Position numbers and translations under genes: made by a program. A stretch of 64,000 nt of DNA from positions 1 through 64,000 of the forward strand of contig NZ_KK088649.1 in the NCBI RefSeq assembly GCF_000600975.2. The letters run 5' to 3'. Shown here piece by piece: positions 54,552 through 64,000 of the stretch (its first letter is position 1; every line of letters starts with the position of its first letter). The stretch comes from Limimaricola hongkongensis DSM 17492 (lineage in GTDB: Bacteria > Pseudomonadota > Alphaproteobacteria > Rhodobacterales > Rhodobacteraceae). A model generated the notes under the pieces. It searched no databases. It saw nothing but the letters and a program-made list of their open reading frames with translations, and had not been told where the DNA came from.

Positions 54552-54931
54552 TAGGCTTGCTCCTCGACCTGACGGACCGTGATGGTGAGTTCCGAGAACG
54601 GCTTGACGATCTTGCCGAACCGGCCACGGGCCCGCGGACGGCCGCGCTTCATGACCAGGTTCTTGCCAACCCAGGCCTCGGCCACGACCAGCTCGTCGAC
54701 GTCGAGGTTGTGGTTGTTCTCGGCGTTCGCGATCGCGGACTGCAGGCACTTCTTGACGTCGCCGGCGATGCGCTTCTTCGAGAAGGTCAGGTCCGTGAGG
54801 GCCTTCTCCACCTTCTTGCCGCGGATCATCGCGGCAACGAGGTTGAGCTTCTGCGGGCTGGTGCGCAGCATCCGGGTCTTGGCCATCGCCTCGTTGTCGG
54901 CGACGCGGCGGGGATTCTTGTCCTTGCTCAT
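54551..54931 (-). CDS. rplV: 50S ribosomal protein L22
   Basis: A 126-aa L22 with a loop lining the exit tunnel (macrolide contact). [15 protein letters not shown] near the N-terminus and [19 protein letters not shown] at the end. It starts MSKDKNPRR at 54931; a second Met at residue 16 is an alternative start. Confidence 0.97.
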
Positions 54932-54934
54932 GGC

Positions 54935-55213
54935 TTACTTCCGCTTCGCTTTCTTGTCAGCGGCGTGACCGTGATAGGTGCGGGTCGGCGCGTACTCGCC
55001 GAACTTCTGACCGATCATGTCTTCGCTGACGTTGACGGGGATGTGCTTGTGACCGTTGTACACGCCGAAGGTCAGGCCCACGAACTGGGGCAGGATCGTC
55101 GAACGGCGCGACCAGATCTTGATCACTTCATTGCGGCCGGACTCGCGCGACGCTTCGGCTTTTTTCAGCACGTAAGCATCGACGAAAGGGCCTTTCCAAA
55201 CAGAACGAGCCAT
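54935..55213 (-). CDS. rpsS: 30S ribosomal protein S19
   Basis: A 92-aa S19 of the subunit head. [12 protein letters not shown] opens it, and [22 protein letters not shown]... TRTYHGHA is characteristic. Three nt from both rplB and rplV. Confidence 0.98.
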   Translation of the reverse strand: MARSVWKGPFVDAYVLKKAEASRESGRNEVIKIWSRRSTILPQFVGLTFGVYNGHKHIPVNVSEDMIGQKFGEYAPTRTYHGHAADKKAKRK

Positions 55214-55216
55214 GTG

Positions 55217-56059
55217 TTAACGGCCTTTCTTGCGAGCGTGGCGCGAACGAAGGATGAGCTTCGACGACGCCTTGTTCTTGTTGCGGGTGCGCGCACCCTT
55301 GGTCGGCTTGCCCCAGGGCGTCACGGGATGACGGCCACCGGAGGTCCGGCCCTCACCACCACCATGCGGGTGGTCGATCGGGTTCATCGCGACACCACGG
55401 ACCGCGGGACGCTTGCCGAAGTGGCGGTTGCGACCGGCCTTGCCGAGGTTCTGGTTCGAGTGGTCCGCGTTCGAGACCGCGCCGACCGTCGCCATGCACT
55501 CCTGGCGCACGAGCCGCAGCTCGCCCGAGGAGAGGCGGATCTGGGCGTAGCCGCCGTCACGACCCACGAACTGGGCATAGGTGCCCGCCGAACGCGCGAT
55601 CTGGCCGCCCTTGCCGGGCTTCATCTCGATGTTGTGGACGATCGTGCCGATCGGCATGCCCGAGAAGGGCATCGCGTTGCCGGGCTTGATGTCGACCTTC
55701 GAGCCCGCGACGACCTTGTCGCCGATCGAGACGCGCTGCGGCGCCAGGATGTAGGCCTGCTCGCCGTCTTCGTACTGGATCAGCGCGATGAAGGCGGTGC
55801 GGTTGGGGTCGTATTCGATGCGGGCGATGACGGCCTGCATGTCGAACTTGTTGCGCTTGAAATCGACGATCCGGTAGAGGCGCTTGGCGCCACCACCACG
55901 ACGACGCATCGTGATCCGTCCGGTGTTGTTCCGGCCGCCCGACTTGGTCAGACCCTCGGTGAGGGCCTTGACGGGGCGTCCTTTCCAAAGCTCCGAACGG
56001 TCGATCAGCACCAGCCCGCGCTGGCCCGGCGTCGTCGGCTTGTACGACTTGAGTGCCAT
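55217..56059 (-). CDS. rplB: 50S ribosomal protein L2
   Basis: A 280-aa L2 at the peptidyl-transferase centre. [16 protein letters not shown] opens it, and the conserved [15 protein letters not shown] motif with the key His is intact. It is preceded by an unusually long, hairpin-filled gap after rplW. Confidence 0.98.
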   Translation of the reverse strand: MALKSYKPTTPGQRGLVLIDRSELWKGRPVKALTEGLTKSGGRNNTGRITMRRRGGGAKRLYRIVDFKRNKFDMQAVIARIEYDPNRTAFIALIQYEDGEQAYILAPQRVSIGDKVVAGSKVDIKPGNAMPFSGMPIGTIVHNIEMKPGKGGQIARSAGTYAQFVGRDGGYAQIRLSSGELRLVRQECMATVGAVSNADHSNQNLGKAGRNRHFGKRPAVRGVAMNPIDHPHGGGEGRTSGGRHPVTPWGKPTKGARTRNKNKASSKLILRSRHARKKGR

Positions 56060-56106
56060 GCTTTGTGTCTTCCGTTGCTTTGCGGGTCGTGTCGACCCGG
56101 CAGTTG

Positions 56107-56191
56107 AAGGGCCCCGAAGGTCCCCGGTGATAAAGGGCCCCGAAGGTCCCCTGCGGTCAAAAGGAGCGGCCCCGGACGAATCCGGGGCCGC
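56107..56191 (-). repeat. Tandem repeat and UUCG hairpins between rplW and rplB
   Basis: AAGGGCCCCGAAGGTCCCC occurs at 56107-56125 and again at 56133-56151 (26-nt period). Each can fold on the minus strand into a short TTCG-capped stem. At 56166-56191 a perfect 11-bp stem (GCGGCCCCGGA with its complement) carries a third TTCG loop. This fills much of the 149-nt gap and has no strong T-tract. Confidence 0.75.
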
Positions 56192-56208
56192 GCCGATGGG
56201 GTCACGTA

Positions 56209-56505
56209 TTAGAGACCGGTCGAGACGTCAATGCTGTTGCCCTCTTCGAGGGTCACATAGGCCTTCTTGACGTCCTTGCGGGTGCCGATGACACCGCGGA
56301 ACCGCTTGACCTTGCCCTTGGTGACGACGGTGTTGACCGCCTTCACCTTGACCGAGAACAGCGCCTCGACGGCTTCCTTGATCTGCGGCTTGTTGGCGTC
56401 GATCGCCACCTCGAAGACCACCGCGTTGGCCTCGGAGGCCAGGGTCGCCTTCTCGGTGATGACCGGCTTGCGGATCACGTCGTAGTGTTCGGGTTTCGCG
56501 CTCAT
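56209..56505 (-). CDS. rplW: 50S ribosomal protein L23
   Basis: A 98-aa L23, docking site for trigger factor and SRP at the exit tunnel. [15 protein letters not shown] opens it, and [15 protein letters not shown] follows. Its ATG overlaps the rplD stop by 4 nt. Confidence 0.98.
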   Translation of the reverse strand: MSAKPEHYDVIRKPVITEKATLASEANAVVFEVAIDANKPQIKEAVEALFSVKVKAVNTVVTKGKVKRFRGVIGTRKDVKKAYVTLEEGNSIDVSTGL

Positions 56506-57119
56506 TTCAGGCGAGCCTCCAGAGCTTCGACAGCCGCCTTGGTGAGCACGAGCGTGTCACTGCGGAGGATGTCGTAGACGTTGGCACCCATGGAGGGGAG
56601 CACGTCCAGGTTGGCGATGTTGCGCGCGGCCTGGGCGAAGCCCTCGTTGACCGCGGCGCCGTCGATGACCAGCGCCCGCTTCCAGCCGAGATTGGCGACC
56701 TGCTTCGCCAGCGCCGAGGTCTTGGCCTCGGTCTCGGCGTTCTCGATCACCACCAGCTCGCCGGCCTTGAGCTTCGCCGAGAGGGCGTGCTTGAGGCCGA
56801 GCTTGCGGAACTTCTTGGTCAGCTCGTGGTCGTGGCTGCGGGGCGTCGGGCCCTTGTAGGTGCCGCCGTGACGGAAGATCGGCGCGCCCTTGGAGCCGTG
56901 GCGTGCGCCGCCGGTGCCCTTCTGGCGATAGATCTTCTTGGTCGAGTAGCTGACCTCGGACCGGCCCAGCGTCGAGTGCGTGCCCTGCTGGGCACGCGCG
57001 CGCTGCCAGCGCACGACGCGGTGCAGGATGTCGGCGCGCGGCTCGAGGCCGAAGATCGCGTCGTCGAGATCGACGGAGCCCGCGGAGGCGCCGTCCAGCT
57101 TGATCGCATCAGCCTTCAT
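56502..57119 (-). CDS. rplD: 50S ribosomal protein L4
   Basis: A 205-aa L4, exit-tunnel protein and classical S10-operon autoregulator in E. coli. The [22 protein letters not shown] loop (about residues 69-90) is diagnostic. The start at 57119 lies 11 nt inside the end of rplC. Confidence 0.97.
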   Translation of the reverse strand: MKADAIKLDGASAGSVDLDDAIFGLEPRADILHRVVRWQRARAQQGTHSTLGRSEVSYSTKKIYRQKGTGGARHGSKGAPIFRHGGTYKGPTPRSHDHELTKKFRKLGLKHALSAKLKAGELVVIENAETEAKTSALAKQVANLGWKRALVIDGAAVNEGFAQAARNIANLDVLPSMGANVYDILRSDTLVLTKAAVEALEARLK

Positions 57120-57924
57120 TGTTCTCACCCTTCTCAGCGGATTCGATCGCGGCCTGCTCGGCCTCGGCAGCGGCCTTGGCGGCGGCTTCCTCGGCAGCGG
57201 CGGCCTCGGCGGCGGCCTCGTCAGCCAGGCGCTTGGCTTCGTCGGCATGGCTCTTCAGCCCGGCCGGGAACACCACGTGCTCGAGCACCGGCTTCTTCAC
57301 GGCGTCCTTGACCGTGACCCAGCCGCCCTTGCCGCCCGGCACCGCGCCCTTGACCATGATCAGGCCACGGTCGGCGTCGGTCTTGACGACCTGGAGGTTC
57401 TGGGTGGTCACGCGGGCAGCACCCATGTGACCGGCCATCTTCTTGCCCTTGAACACCTTGCCGGGGTCCTGACACTGGCCGGTGGAGCCGTGCGAACGGT
57501 GGCTGATCGACACGCCGTGCGTGGCGCGCAGGCCGCCGAAGTTGTGCCGCTTCATGGCACCGGCGAAGCCTTTGCCGATCGAGGTGCCGGACACGTCGAC
57601 GAACTGGCCTTCGAAGTAGTGCGCGGCGATGATTTCCTCGCCCACTTCGATCAGGTTTTCGGGCGCCACGCGGAACTCGGCGACCTTGCGCTTGGGCTCG
57701 ACCTTGGCGGCGGCGAAATGGCCGCGCATCGGCGCGCTCACGCGCTTGGCCTTGGCGGTGCCGGCACCGAGCTGAACGGCGGTGTAGCCGTCACGCTCGA
57801 TCGTGCGCTGCGCCACGACCTGCAGGTTGTCGAGCTGGAGCACGGTCACGGGGACCTGCTTGCCATCCTCGAGGAACAGGCGGGTCATGCCCACCTTCTT
57901 GGCGATGATTCCGGAACGCAACAT
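57109..57924 (-). CDS. rplC: 50S ribosomal protein L3
   Basis: A 271-aa L3, an early assembly protein. [15 protein letters not shown] opens it, and the [20 protein letters not shown] loop (about residues 140-160) is conserved. After about residue 225 it carries an Ala/Glu-rich tail of about 45 residues not found in the shorter enterobacterial L3. The ATG at 57924 has a GAGGGGGG box upstream. It overlaps rplD by 11 nt. Confidence 0.96.
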   Translation of the reverse strand: MLRSGIIAKKVGMTRLFLEDGKQVPVTVLQLDNLQVVAQRTIERDGYTAVQLGAGTAKAKRVSAPMRGHFAAAKVEPKRKVAEFRVAPENLIEVGEEIIAAHYFEGQFVDVSGTSIGKGFAGAMKRHNFGGLRATHGVSISHRSHGSTGQCQDPGKVFKGKKMAGHMGAARVTTQNLQVVKTDADRGLIMVKGAVPGGKGGWVTVKDAVKKPVLEHVVFPAGLKSHADEAKRLADEAAAEAAAAEEAAAKAAAEAEQAAIESAEKGENNEG

Positions 57925-57935
57925 CGTCACCCCCC

Positions 57936-58250
57936 TCACACCTTGATTTCGACGTCGACGCCGGCGGCCAGGTCGAGCTTCATCAGCGCGTCCACGGTCT
58001 GCGGGGTCGGGTCGACGATGTCGAGAAGACGCTTATGCGTGCGGATCTCGAACTGATCGCGGGATTTCTTGTCGATGTGCGGGCCACGGAGAACCGTGAA
58101 ACGCTCGATCTTGTTCGGCAGCGGGATCGGCCCGCGGACCGAGGCGCCGGTGCGCTTGGCGGTGCTGACGATCTCCGCGGTGCTGGCATCCAGCACGCGG
58201 TAGTCGAAAGCCTTGAGCCGGATGCGGATATTCTGGCTTTGGGCGGCCAT
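57936..58250 (-). CDS. rpsJ: 30S ribosomal protein S10
   Basis: A 104-aa S10 (also NusE in antitermination). [13 protein letters not shown] and the [19 protein letters not shown] core are present. The ATG at 58250 has AAGGGG upstream. Head of the S10 unit, 133 nt after tuf with a strong stem between them. Confidence 0.97.
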   Translation of the reverse strand: MAAQSQNIRIRLKAFDYRVLDASTAEIVSTAKRTGASVRGPIPLPNKIERFTVLRGPHIDKKSRDQFEIRTHKRLLDIVDPTPQTVDALMKLDLAAGVDVEIKV

Positions 58251-58332
58251 GTTAGTCCCCTTCAAGGGTTCGGGTTGAGAGGTCGGCCGGGCGGTATTGC
58301 CGGTCCACGTCGAACCCGTCGTAAAATGTGGT

Positions 58333-58359
58333 GCGGGGCGGGCATTACACCCGCCCCGC
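58333..58359 (-). terminator. Hairpin between tuf and rpsJ
   Basis: A perfect 10-bp stem (GCGGGGCGGG with CCCGCCCCGC, 7-nt loop), 24 nt past the tuf stop, followed only by a weak ATTTTA. Probably a partial terminator or tuf 3' stabiliser. Confidence 0.65.
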
Positions 58360-58383
58360 GGCGACGTCCACTGGGGCGCGTCG

Positions 58384-59559
<1,176 letters not shown>

Positions 59560-59618
59560 GATTGGCTCCTTGAATTGTCAGGCGTCGTGATGGCGGGGCC
59601 CGAGGGCCCCGCCGACCG

Positions 59619-61742
59619 TCACGCGTACTTCTTCTGGATCTCGTCGGAGATGTTCTGCGGGACCGGCTCGTAGTGATCGAAGATCATCGTGAACTGGGCC
59701 CGGCCCGAGGTCATCGAGCGCAGCGTGTTGATGTAGCCGAACATGTTGGCTAGCGGCACGAAGGCGTCGATCACGATCGCGTTGCCGCGCGTGTCCTGAC
59801 CCTGCACCTGACCCCGACGCGAGGTGAGATCGCCGATGACACCACCGGTGTACTCTTCCGGCGTCAGCACCTCGACCTTCATCATCGGCTCGAGCAGCTT
59901 GGCGCCGGCCTTGCGCAGACCTTCACGCATGCACATCCGCGAGGCGATCTCGAAGGCGAGAACCGACGAGTCGACGTCGTGGAACTTGCCGTCCAGCAGC
60001 TCGACCTTGAAGTCGATCACCGGGAAGCCCGCCAGCGGACCGGAGTCCATCACCGACTTGATGCCCTTTTCGACGCCCGGGATGTATTCCTTGGGCACCG
60101 CGCCGCCGACGATCTTGCTCTCGAACGAGTAGCCCTCGCCCGGCTCGGTGGGCATGATGTTGAGCTTCACCTCGCCGAACTGGCCCGAACCACCCGACTG
60201 CTTCTTGTGGGTGTAGGTGTGCTCCACGGCGTGACCGATGGTCTCGCGGTAGGCCACCTGCGGCGCGCCGATGTTCGCCTCGACCTTGAACTCCCGCTTG
60301 AGGCGGTCGACCAGGATGTCGAGATGCAGTTCGCCCATGCCCTTCATGATGGTCTGGCCCGACTCGAGGTCGGTTTCGACGCGGAAGGACGGGTCCTCGG
60401 CGGCGAGACGCTGCAGACCGGCGGACATCTTCTCCTGGTCGGCCTTGGTCTTCGGCTCGACCGCGATCTCGATGACCGGATCGGGGAAGGTCATGGTCTC
60501 GAGCACGACCTGCTTGTTGGGGTCGCACAGCGTGTCACCGGTGGTGGTCTCCTTGAGACCGGCCAGCGCGATGATGTCGCCCGCATAGGCGTTCTCGATC
60601 TCTTCGCGGTTGATGGCGTGCATCATCATCATCCGACCGACGCGCTCGCGCTTGCCCTTGGTCGAGTTCATCATGGTGTCGCCCTTGCTCACCACGCCCG
60701 AGTAGATCCGGGTGAAGGTCAGCGAGCCCACGAAGGGGTCGTTCATGATCTTGAACGCCAGGCCCGAGAAGGGCTCGGAGTCGTCGGCATGACGCGGGAT
60801 GTTGCGGGTCTCGGTCTCGTCGTCCGGCGAGAAGCCCATATAGGCGGGCACGTCGAGCGGCGAGGGCAGGAAGTCGATGACCGCGTTGAGCAGCGGCTGG
60901 ACGCCCTTGTTCTTGAACGCGGAACCAGCGGCGACCGGCACGAAGGACAGCGACAGCGTGCCCTTGCGGATCAGGCTGCGCAGGGTCGGCTCGTCGGGCT
61001 CCTGGCCTTCGAGATAGGCCTCCATCGCGTCATCGTCCTGCTCGACGGCATTCTCGATGAGCGTGGCGCGCCACTCGTTGGCGACGTCCTGAAGCTCGTC
61101 GCGGATCGGCTGACGGACCCAGGACGCGCCCAGGTCTTCACCCTTCCAGACCCACTCTTCCATCTTGATCAGGTCGACGATGCCCTCGAGCTTGTCCTCG
61201 GCGCCGATCGGCAGGGCGATCGGAACCGGGGTCGCGCCGGTGCGGTCCTTGATCATCTTCACGCAGTTGAAGAAGTCGGCGCCGATCTTGTCCATCTTGT
61301 TGACGAAGACGATGCGCGGAACCTTGTAGCGGTCGGCCTGACGCCAGACGGTCTCGGTCTGCGGCTCGACACCGGCGTTGGCGTCGAGGAGGCAGATCGC
61401 ACCGTCGAGCACCGCCAGCGAACGCTCGACTTCGATGGTGAAGTCGACGTGGCCGGGGGTGTCGATGATGTTGAAGCGGTACTTCGTGTCCGAAGTCCCC
61501 TCGGCGGTCGGGTCTTCCTGGCGCTGCCAGAACGTGGTGGTCGCAGCAGAGGTGATCGTGATGCCACGCTCCTGCTCCTGCTCCATCCAGTCCATGGTCG
61601 CGGCGCCGTCATGGACTTCGCCGATCTTGTGGGACTTGCCGGTGTAGAACAGCACCCGCTCGGTCGTGGTGGTCTTGCCGGCATCGATGTGGGCCATGAT
61701 GCCGAAGTTGCGGTAGCGCTGCAGAGGATAGTCGCGAGGCAT
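59619..61742 (-). CDS. fusA: Translation elongation factor G
   Basis: A 707-aa EF-G translocase. G1 [13 protein letters not shown] is near residue 20, DTPGHVDF and NKMDK follow, and domains II to V are complete. The middle gene of the str operon (rpsL-rpsG-fusA-tuf). Confidence 0.98.
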   Translation of the reverse strand: MPRDYPLQRYRNFGIMAHIDAGKTTTTERVLFYTGKSHKIGEVHDGAATMDWMEQEQERGITITSAATTTFWQRQEDPTAEGTSDTKYRFNIIDTPGHVDFTIEVERSLAVLDGAICLLDANAGVEPQTETVWRQADRYKVPRIVFVNKMDKIGADFFNCVKMIKDRTGATPVPIALPIGAEDKLEGIVDLIKMEEWVWKGEDLGASWVRQPIRDELQDVANEWRATLIENAVEQDDDAMEAYLEGQEPDEPTLRSLIRKGTLSLSFVPVAAGSAFKNKGVQPLLNAVIDFLPSPLDVPAYMGFSPDDETETRNIPRHADDSEPFSGLAFKIMNDPFVGSLTFTRIYSGVVSKGDTMMNSTKGKRERVGRMMMMHAINREEIENAYAGDIIALAGLKETTTGDTLCDPNKQVVLETMTFPDPVIEIAVEPKTKADQEKMSAGLQRLAAEDPSFRVETDLESGQTIMKGMGELHLDILVDRLKREFKVEANIGAPQVAYRETIGHAVEHTYTHKKQSGGSGQFGEVKLNIMPTEPGEGYSFESKIVGGAVPKEYIPGVEKGIKSVMDSGPLAGFPVIDFKVELLDGKFHDVDSSVLAFEIASRMCMREGLRKAGAKLLEPMMKVEVLTPEEYTGGVIGDLTSRRGQVQGQDTRGNAIVIDAFVPLANMFGYINTLRSMTSGRAQFTMIFDHYEPVPQNISDEIQKKYA

Positions 61743-61759
61743 AACTGTGCTCCTTCCGC

Positions 61760-62230
61760 TTACCAGCGGTAGTGGCTGAACGCTTTGTTGGCGTCGGCCA
61801 TCTTGTGGGTGTCTTCGCGTTTCTTCACCGCGGTGCCGCGGCCGTTGACCGCATCGAGCAGCTCGCCGGCGAGACGCTCTTCCATGGTGTTCTCGTTGCG
61901 CTTGGCGCTGGCGTCGATCAGCCAGCGGATCGCCAGCGCCTCGCGGCGCTCGGGGCGGACCTCGACGGGGACCTGGTAGGTCGCACCGCCGACGCGGCGC
62001 GAACGCACCTCGACGGAGGGTTTGATGTTGTCGAGCGCCTCGTGGAACACCTCGACGGGCTCCTTCTTGAGACGGCTCTCGACCCGGTCGAACGCGTTGT
62101 AGACGATGCGCTCGGCGACGGCTTTCTTGCCGTCGATCATCAGGTTGTTCATGAACTTGGTGAGAACCCGGTCGCCGAACTTGGCATCGGGCAGGATCTC
62201 ACGTTTCTCGGCGGCGTGACGACGCGACAT
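61760..62230 (-). CDS. rpsG: 30S ribosomal protein S7
   Basis: A 156-aa S7, nucleator of the 30S head. [15 protein letters not shown] opens it, and [16 protein letters not shown] is conserved; the FSHYRW end is typical. Twelve nt after rpsL. Confidence 0.98.
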   Translation of the reverse strand: MSRRHAAEKREILPDAKFGDRVLTKFMNNLMIDGKKAVAERIVYNAFDRVESRLKKEPVEVFHEALDNIKPSVEVRSRRVGGATYQVPVEVRPERREALAIRWLIDASAKRNENTMEERLAGELLDAVNGRGTAVKKREDTHKMADANKAFSHYRW

Positions 62231-62242
62231 GGCGCTCTCTCC

Positions 62243-62614
62243 TTACTTCGGACGCTTCGCGCCGTACTTCGAGCGGCGCTGCTTGCGGTTCTTGACCCCT
62301 TGGGTGTCAAGCACGCCGCGGAGGATGTGGTAACGGACGCCCGGAAGGTCTTTGACCCGGCCGCCACGGATCAGGACCACCGAGTGCTCCTGAAGGTTGT
62401 GGCTCTCGCCGGGAATGTAGCTGATGACCTCGAAGCCATTGGTCAGGCGCACCTTGGCGACCTTCCGCATGGCCGAGTTCGGCTTCTTCGGCGTCGTGGT
62501 GTACACCCGAGTGCACACGCCACGCTTCTGCGGGCAGGACTCAAGGTGCTGCGACTTGGACTTGGTGACTTTCGGCTGCCGCGGCTTGCGGATCAGCTGC
62601 TGGATCGTTGGCAT
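62243..62614 (-). CDS. rpsL: 30S ribosomal protein S12
   Basis: A 123-aa S12 at the decoding centre. [13 protein letters not shown] and [11 protein letters not shown] hold the Lys42/Lys87-region residues where streptomycin resistance arises; both regions look wild type. The ATG at 62614 follows GGGGAAAG. First gene of the str operon and of the whole cluster, with a long leader. Confidence 0.98.
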   Translation of the reverse strand: MPTIQQLIRKPRQPKVTKSKSQHLESCPQKRGVCTRVYTTTPKKPNSAMRKVAKVRLTNGFEVISYIPGESHNLQEHSVVLIRGGRVKDLPGVRYHILRGVLDTQGVKNRKQRRSKYGAKRPK

Positions 62615-62841
62615 TGGGCGTCTTTCCCCGTTTCCTGCACATGTGTCACGGACCGGACGGCCCGCCGATTTCGATTCCTCGCACTTCACGCGTCCGTAAA
62701 GCACAAAAACCCGCGAACGCGCCCCTCTCCCGGACACGATGCGGTGGGTCTCCAGAGGATCGGGGCACTTGGCCCGGATCGTGACCACTTCAGCTCTGAT
62801 ATCAGGGCGGAAAGCGGACTGCCCCCTGCCCAAGTGGTGGC

Positions 62842-62870
62842 CGTATAGGGGGAGTCGCGAAGGGTGTCAA
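62842..62870 (-). promoter_or_regulatory. Promoter of the str operon (rpsL)
   Basis: TTGACA (62870-62865), exactly 17 nt, then TATACG (62847-62842): the best sigma-70-type match in the window. Initiation near 62835 gives an rpsL leader of about 220 nt. Confidence 0.8.
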
Positions 62871-62950
62871 CTGCGCCCCGAGGGCGCCCGCCCCACCCCG
62901 CCGGCAAGACGCCGCGGCAGCCTCCGGCGGGCCGCCTGCGCCCCCCCGCC

Positions 62951-62979
62951 CTGACATCACCGCCGCGCCGTGTTAGGTT
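62951..62979 (+). promoter_or_regulatory. Candidate promoter for the dioxygenase gene
   Basis: CTGACA (62951-62956), 17-nt spacer, TAGGTT (62974-62979), about 165 nt upstream of the dioxygenase ATG. Confidence 0.5.
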
Positions 62980-63145
62980 GCGCCCCATACCGTCACGCAG
63001 GATCGAAGGACAGGCCGGATTGCAGATGAGTGTCGTTCTGGGAAGACGCCCGGGCCATCCGCACGCGAAGGCCTATGACTGGTGGCCGCCGCCCCGGCCC
63101 GCCGCCGCGCATTCCCTTTTCCCCTGACATTACGGAGAGATACCC

Positions 63146-64000
63146 ATGGCAGACATGGCAAGCCCGCGCCTCGAGGCGCGGCAGTTGCGGCTCGACTGGG
63201 CCGATGGCGGCAGCGATGCGTTTCCCTATATCTGGCTGCGCGACACCGACCCGGCGGGGTTTCACCCGCGCACCGGCGAGCGGGTCTTCGACCTGACCTC
63301 GGTGCCGCTCGATCTCGCGCCCGAGGCGGCGCGGGTCGAGGGCACGACGCTGGTGATCGACTGGCCCGGGCATGACGAAGCCAGCCGGTTCGAGCTCGGC
63401 TGGCTGCGCGAGAATCGCCCCGGCGCGGCGCGCCCCGATCCCGCGCAGCTGCCCGCCACCGCGTGGCGGGGCGATCTGGGCGCGGGCGGCGTGCCGCGCG
63501 CCCGCGCGGCCGAGGTGCTGGCCGACGACATGGCGCTTTCGACCTGGCTGCGCGACAGCAAGGAATACGGCCTGTCGATCGTCGAAGGGCTCGAGGACGA
63601 TGTCGAGGCGGGCTGCGGCGTCGCGCGGCGGATCGGTTTCCTGCGCGAGACCAATTTCGGGCTGACCTTCGAGGTCGTCTCGAAGCCCGATCCCAACAAT
63701 CTCGCCTACACCTCGGACGCGCTGCCGCTGCACACCGACCTGACCAACCAGGAGATGCCGCCGGGCTGGCAGTTCCTGCACTGCCTCGCCAACGAGGCCG
63801 AAGGCGGCGGTTCGGTGTTCTGCGACGGCGTCGCGGTGGCCGAGGATCTGGCGCGAGAAGACCCCGCCGCCTTCGAGCTGCTGGCCACGGTCGACATCCC
63901 GTTCCGCTTTCATGACGGCGACACCGACATTCGGGCGCGCAAGACGGTGATCCGGCGCGGGCGCGGCGGCGAGATCGAGGAGATCTGCTTCAACGCCCAT
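63146..64000 (+). CDS. Gamma-butyrobetaine-hydroxylase-like dioxygenase (partial)
   Basis: The first 285 residues of a TauD/TfdA-family Fe(II)/2-oxoglutarate dioxygenase; the gene runs off the window. An N-terminal DUF971-like domain (about 8-90, LRLDWADG and WLRDTDP) precedes the catalytic domain, whose HxD iron ligands are H196 and D198 in LHTDLT. The distal His is beyond the edge. The Cys cluster that binds zinc in eukaryotic gamma-butyrobetaine hydroxylase is absent. GGAGA precedes the ATG. Carnitine synthesis is one possibility; related enzymes act on other quaternary amines. Confidence 0.85.
   Translation, partial: MADMASPRLEARQLRLDWADGGSDAFPYIWLRDTDPAGFHPRTGERVFDLTSVPLDLAPEAARVEGTTLVIDWPGHDEASRFELGWLRENRPGAARPDPAQLPATAWRGDLGAGGVPRARAAEVLADDMALSTWLRDSKEYGLSIVEGLEDDVEAGCGVARRIGFLRETNFGLTFEVVSKPDPNNLAYTSDALPLHTDLTNQEMPPGWQFLHCLANEAEGGGSVFCDGVAVAEDLAREDPAAFELLATVDIPFRFHDGDTDIRARKTVIRRGRGGEIEEICFNAH

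Larger units (their letters stand above)
62615..63145. other. Divergent control region rpsL / dioxygenase gene
   Basis: 531 nt without a firm gene. It holds the rpsL promoter (62842-62870, minus) with a leader of about 220 nt, and a plus-strand promoter candidate (62951-62979). Between them is a 6-bp stem GCGCCC/GGGCGC at 62873-62887. A 33-codon reading frame starts at ATG 63027 in the rightward leader, but nothing supports its translation. Confidence 0.6.

Overview
The window is high-GC (by eye mid-to-high 60s %) chromosomal DNA of an alphaproteobacterium, most likely Rhodobacteraceae. Four things point there: the glycerol ABC transporter type GlpSTPQUV, the amino-acid ABC system BztABCD with its large permeases, the string rarA-crcB-rluC-like-HAD-ATP12, and the arrangement of the ribosomal genes. 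No IS element, prophage, integrase or CRISPR array was seen. Transcription is mostly leftward (minus strand).

Layout. (1) 445-10900, minus: glycerol regulon glpD-glpS-glpT-glpP-glpQ-glpU-glpV-glpK plus an iron-type alcohol dehydrogenase, with the DeoR-type repressor gene glpR divergent (11205-11972). Glycerol is imported, phosphorylated by GlpK and oxidised by GlpD. (2) 12038-20034: mixed small genes (membrane protein, LysR regulator, MbcA/Xre-like antitoxin-domain protein, TRIC channel, alanine/Na+ symporter, decayed cation antiporter, coiled-coil membrane protein, TerB-like DUF533 protein, DUF2934 protein), then tRNA-Arg(ACG). (3) 20371-23963, minus: orphan histidine kinase, mercuric-reductase-like flavoprotein and TVP38 membrane protein. 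(4) 24203-32171, plus: rpmH-rnpA-yidD, then ttcA, an EAL protein apparently split from its membrane anchor by a frameshift, and yidC-engB-argB-sixA; sodC lies convergently after yidD. (5) 32241-37049, minus: bztABCD. (6) 37320-41564, minus: ATP12 chaperone, HAD phosphatase, pseudouridine synthase, crcB and rarA with 4-nt overlaps, then a LuxR solo. (7) 42416-62614, minus: the str-S10-spc-alpha ribosomal supercluster from rpsL to rplQ, including fusA, tuf, secY, adk and rpoA. (8) 63146 to the right edge, plus: 5' part of a gamma-butyrobetaine-hydroxylase-like dioxygenase.

The most unusual observations are these. Permease BztB carries an inserted segment that resembles part of its own partner binding protein, BztA. 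A lower-GC HNH-nuclease gene sits inside the S10-spc operon between rplP and rpmC, with a terminator on one side and a rebuilt promoter on the other. GlpS and GlpT have complementary defects that predict one consensus and one degenerate ATPase site. An in-frame 24-bp tandem repeat encodes the GlpT tail. There are also two frameshifted or decayed genes, and several UUCG-capped or very strong hairpins inside operons. The ribosomal cluster appears to be cut into several transcription units by hairpins and near-consensus promoters. All sequence comparisons here are from memory of the families; no search was run.
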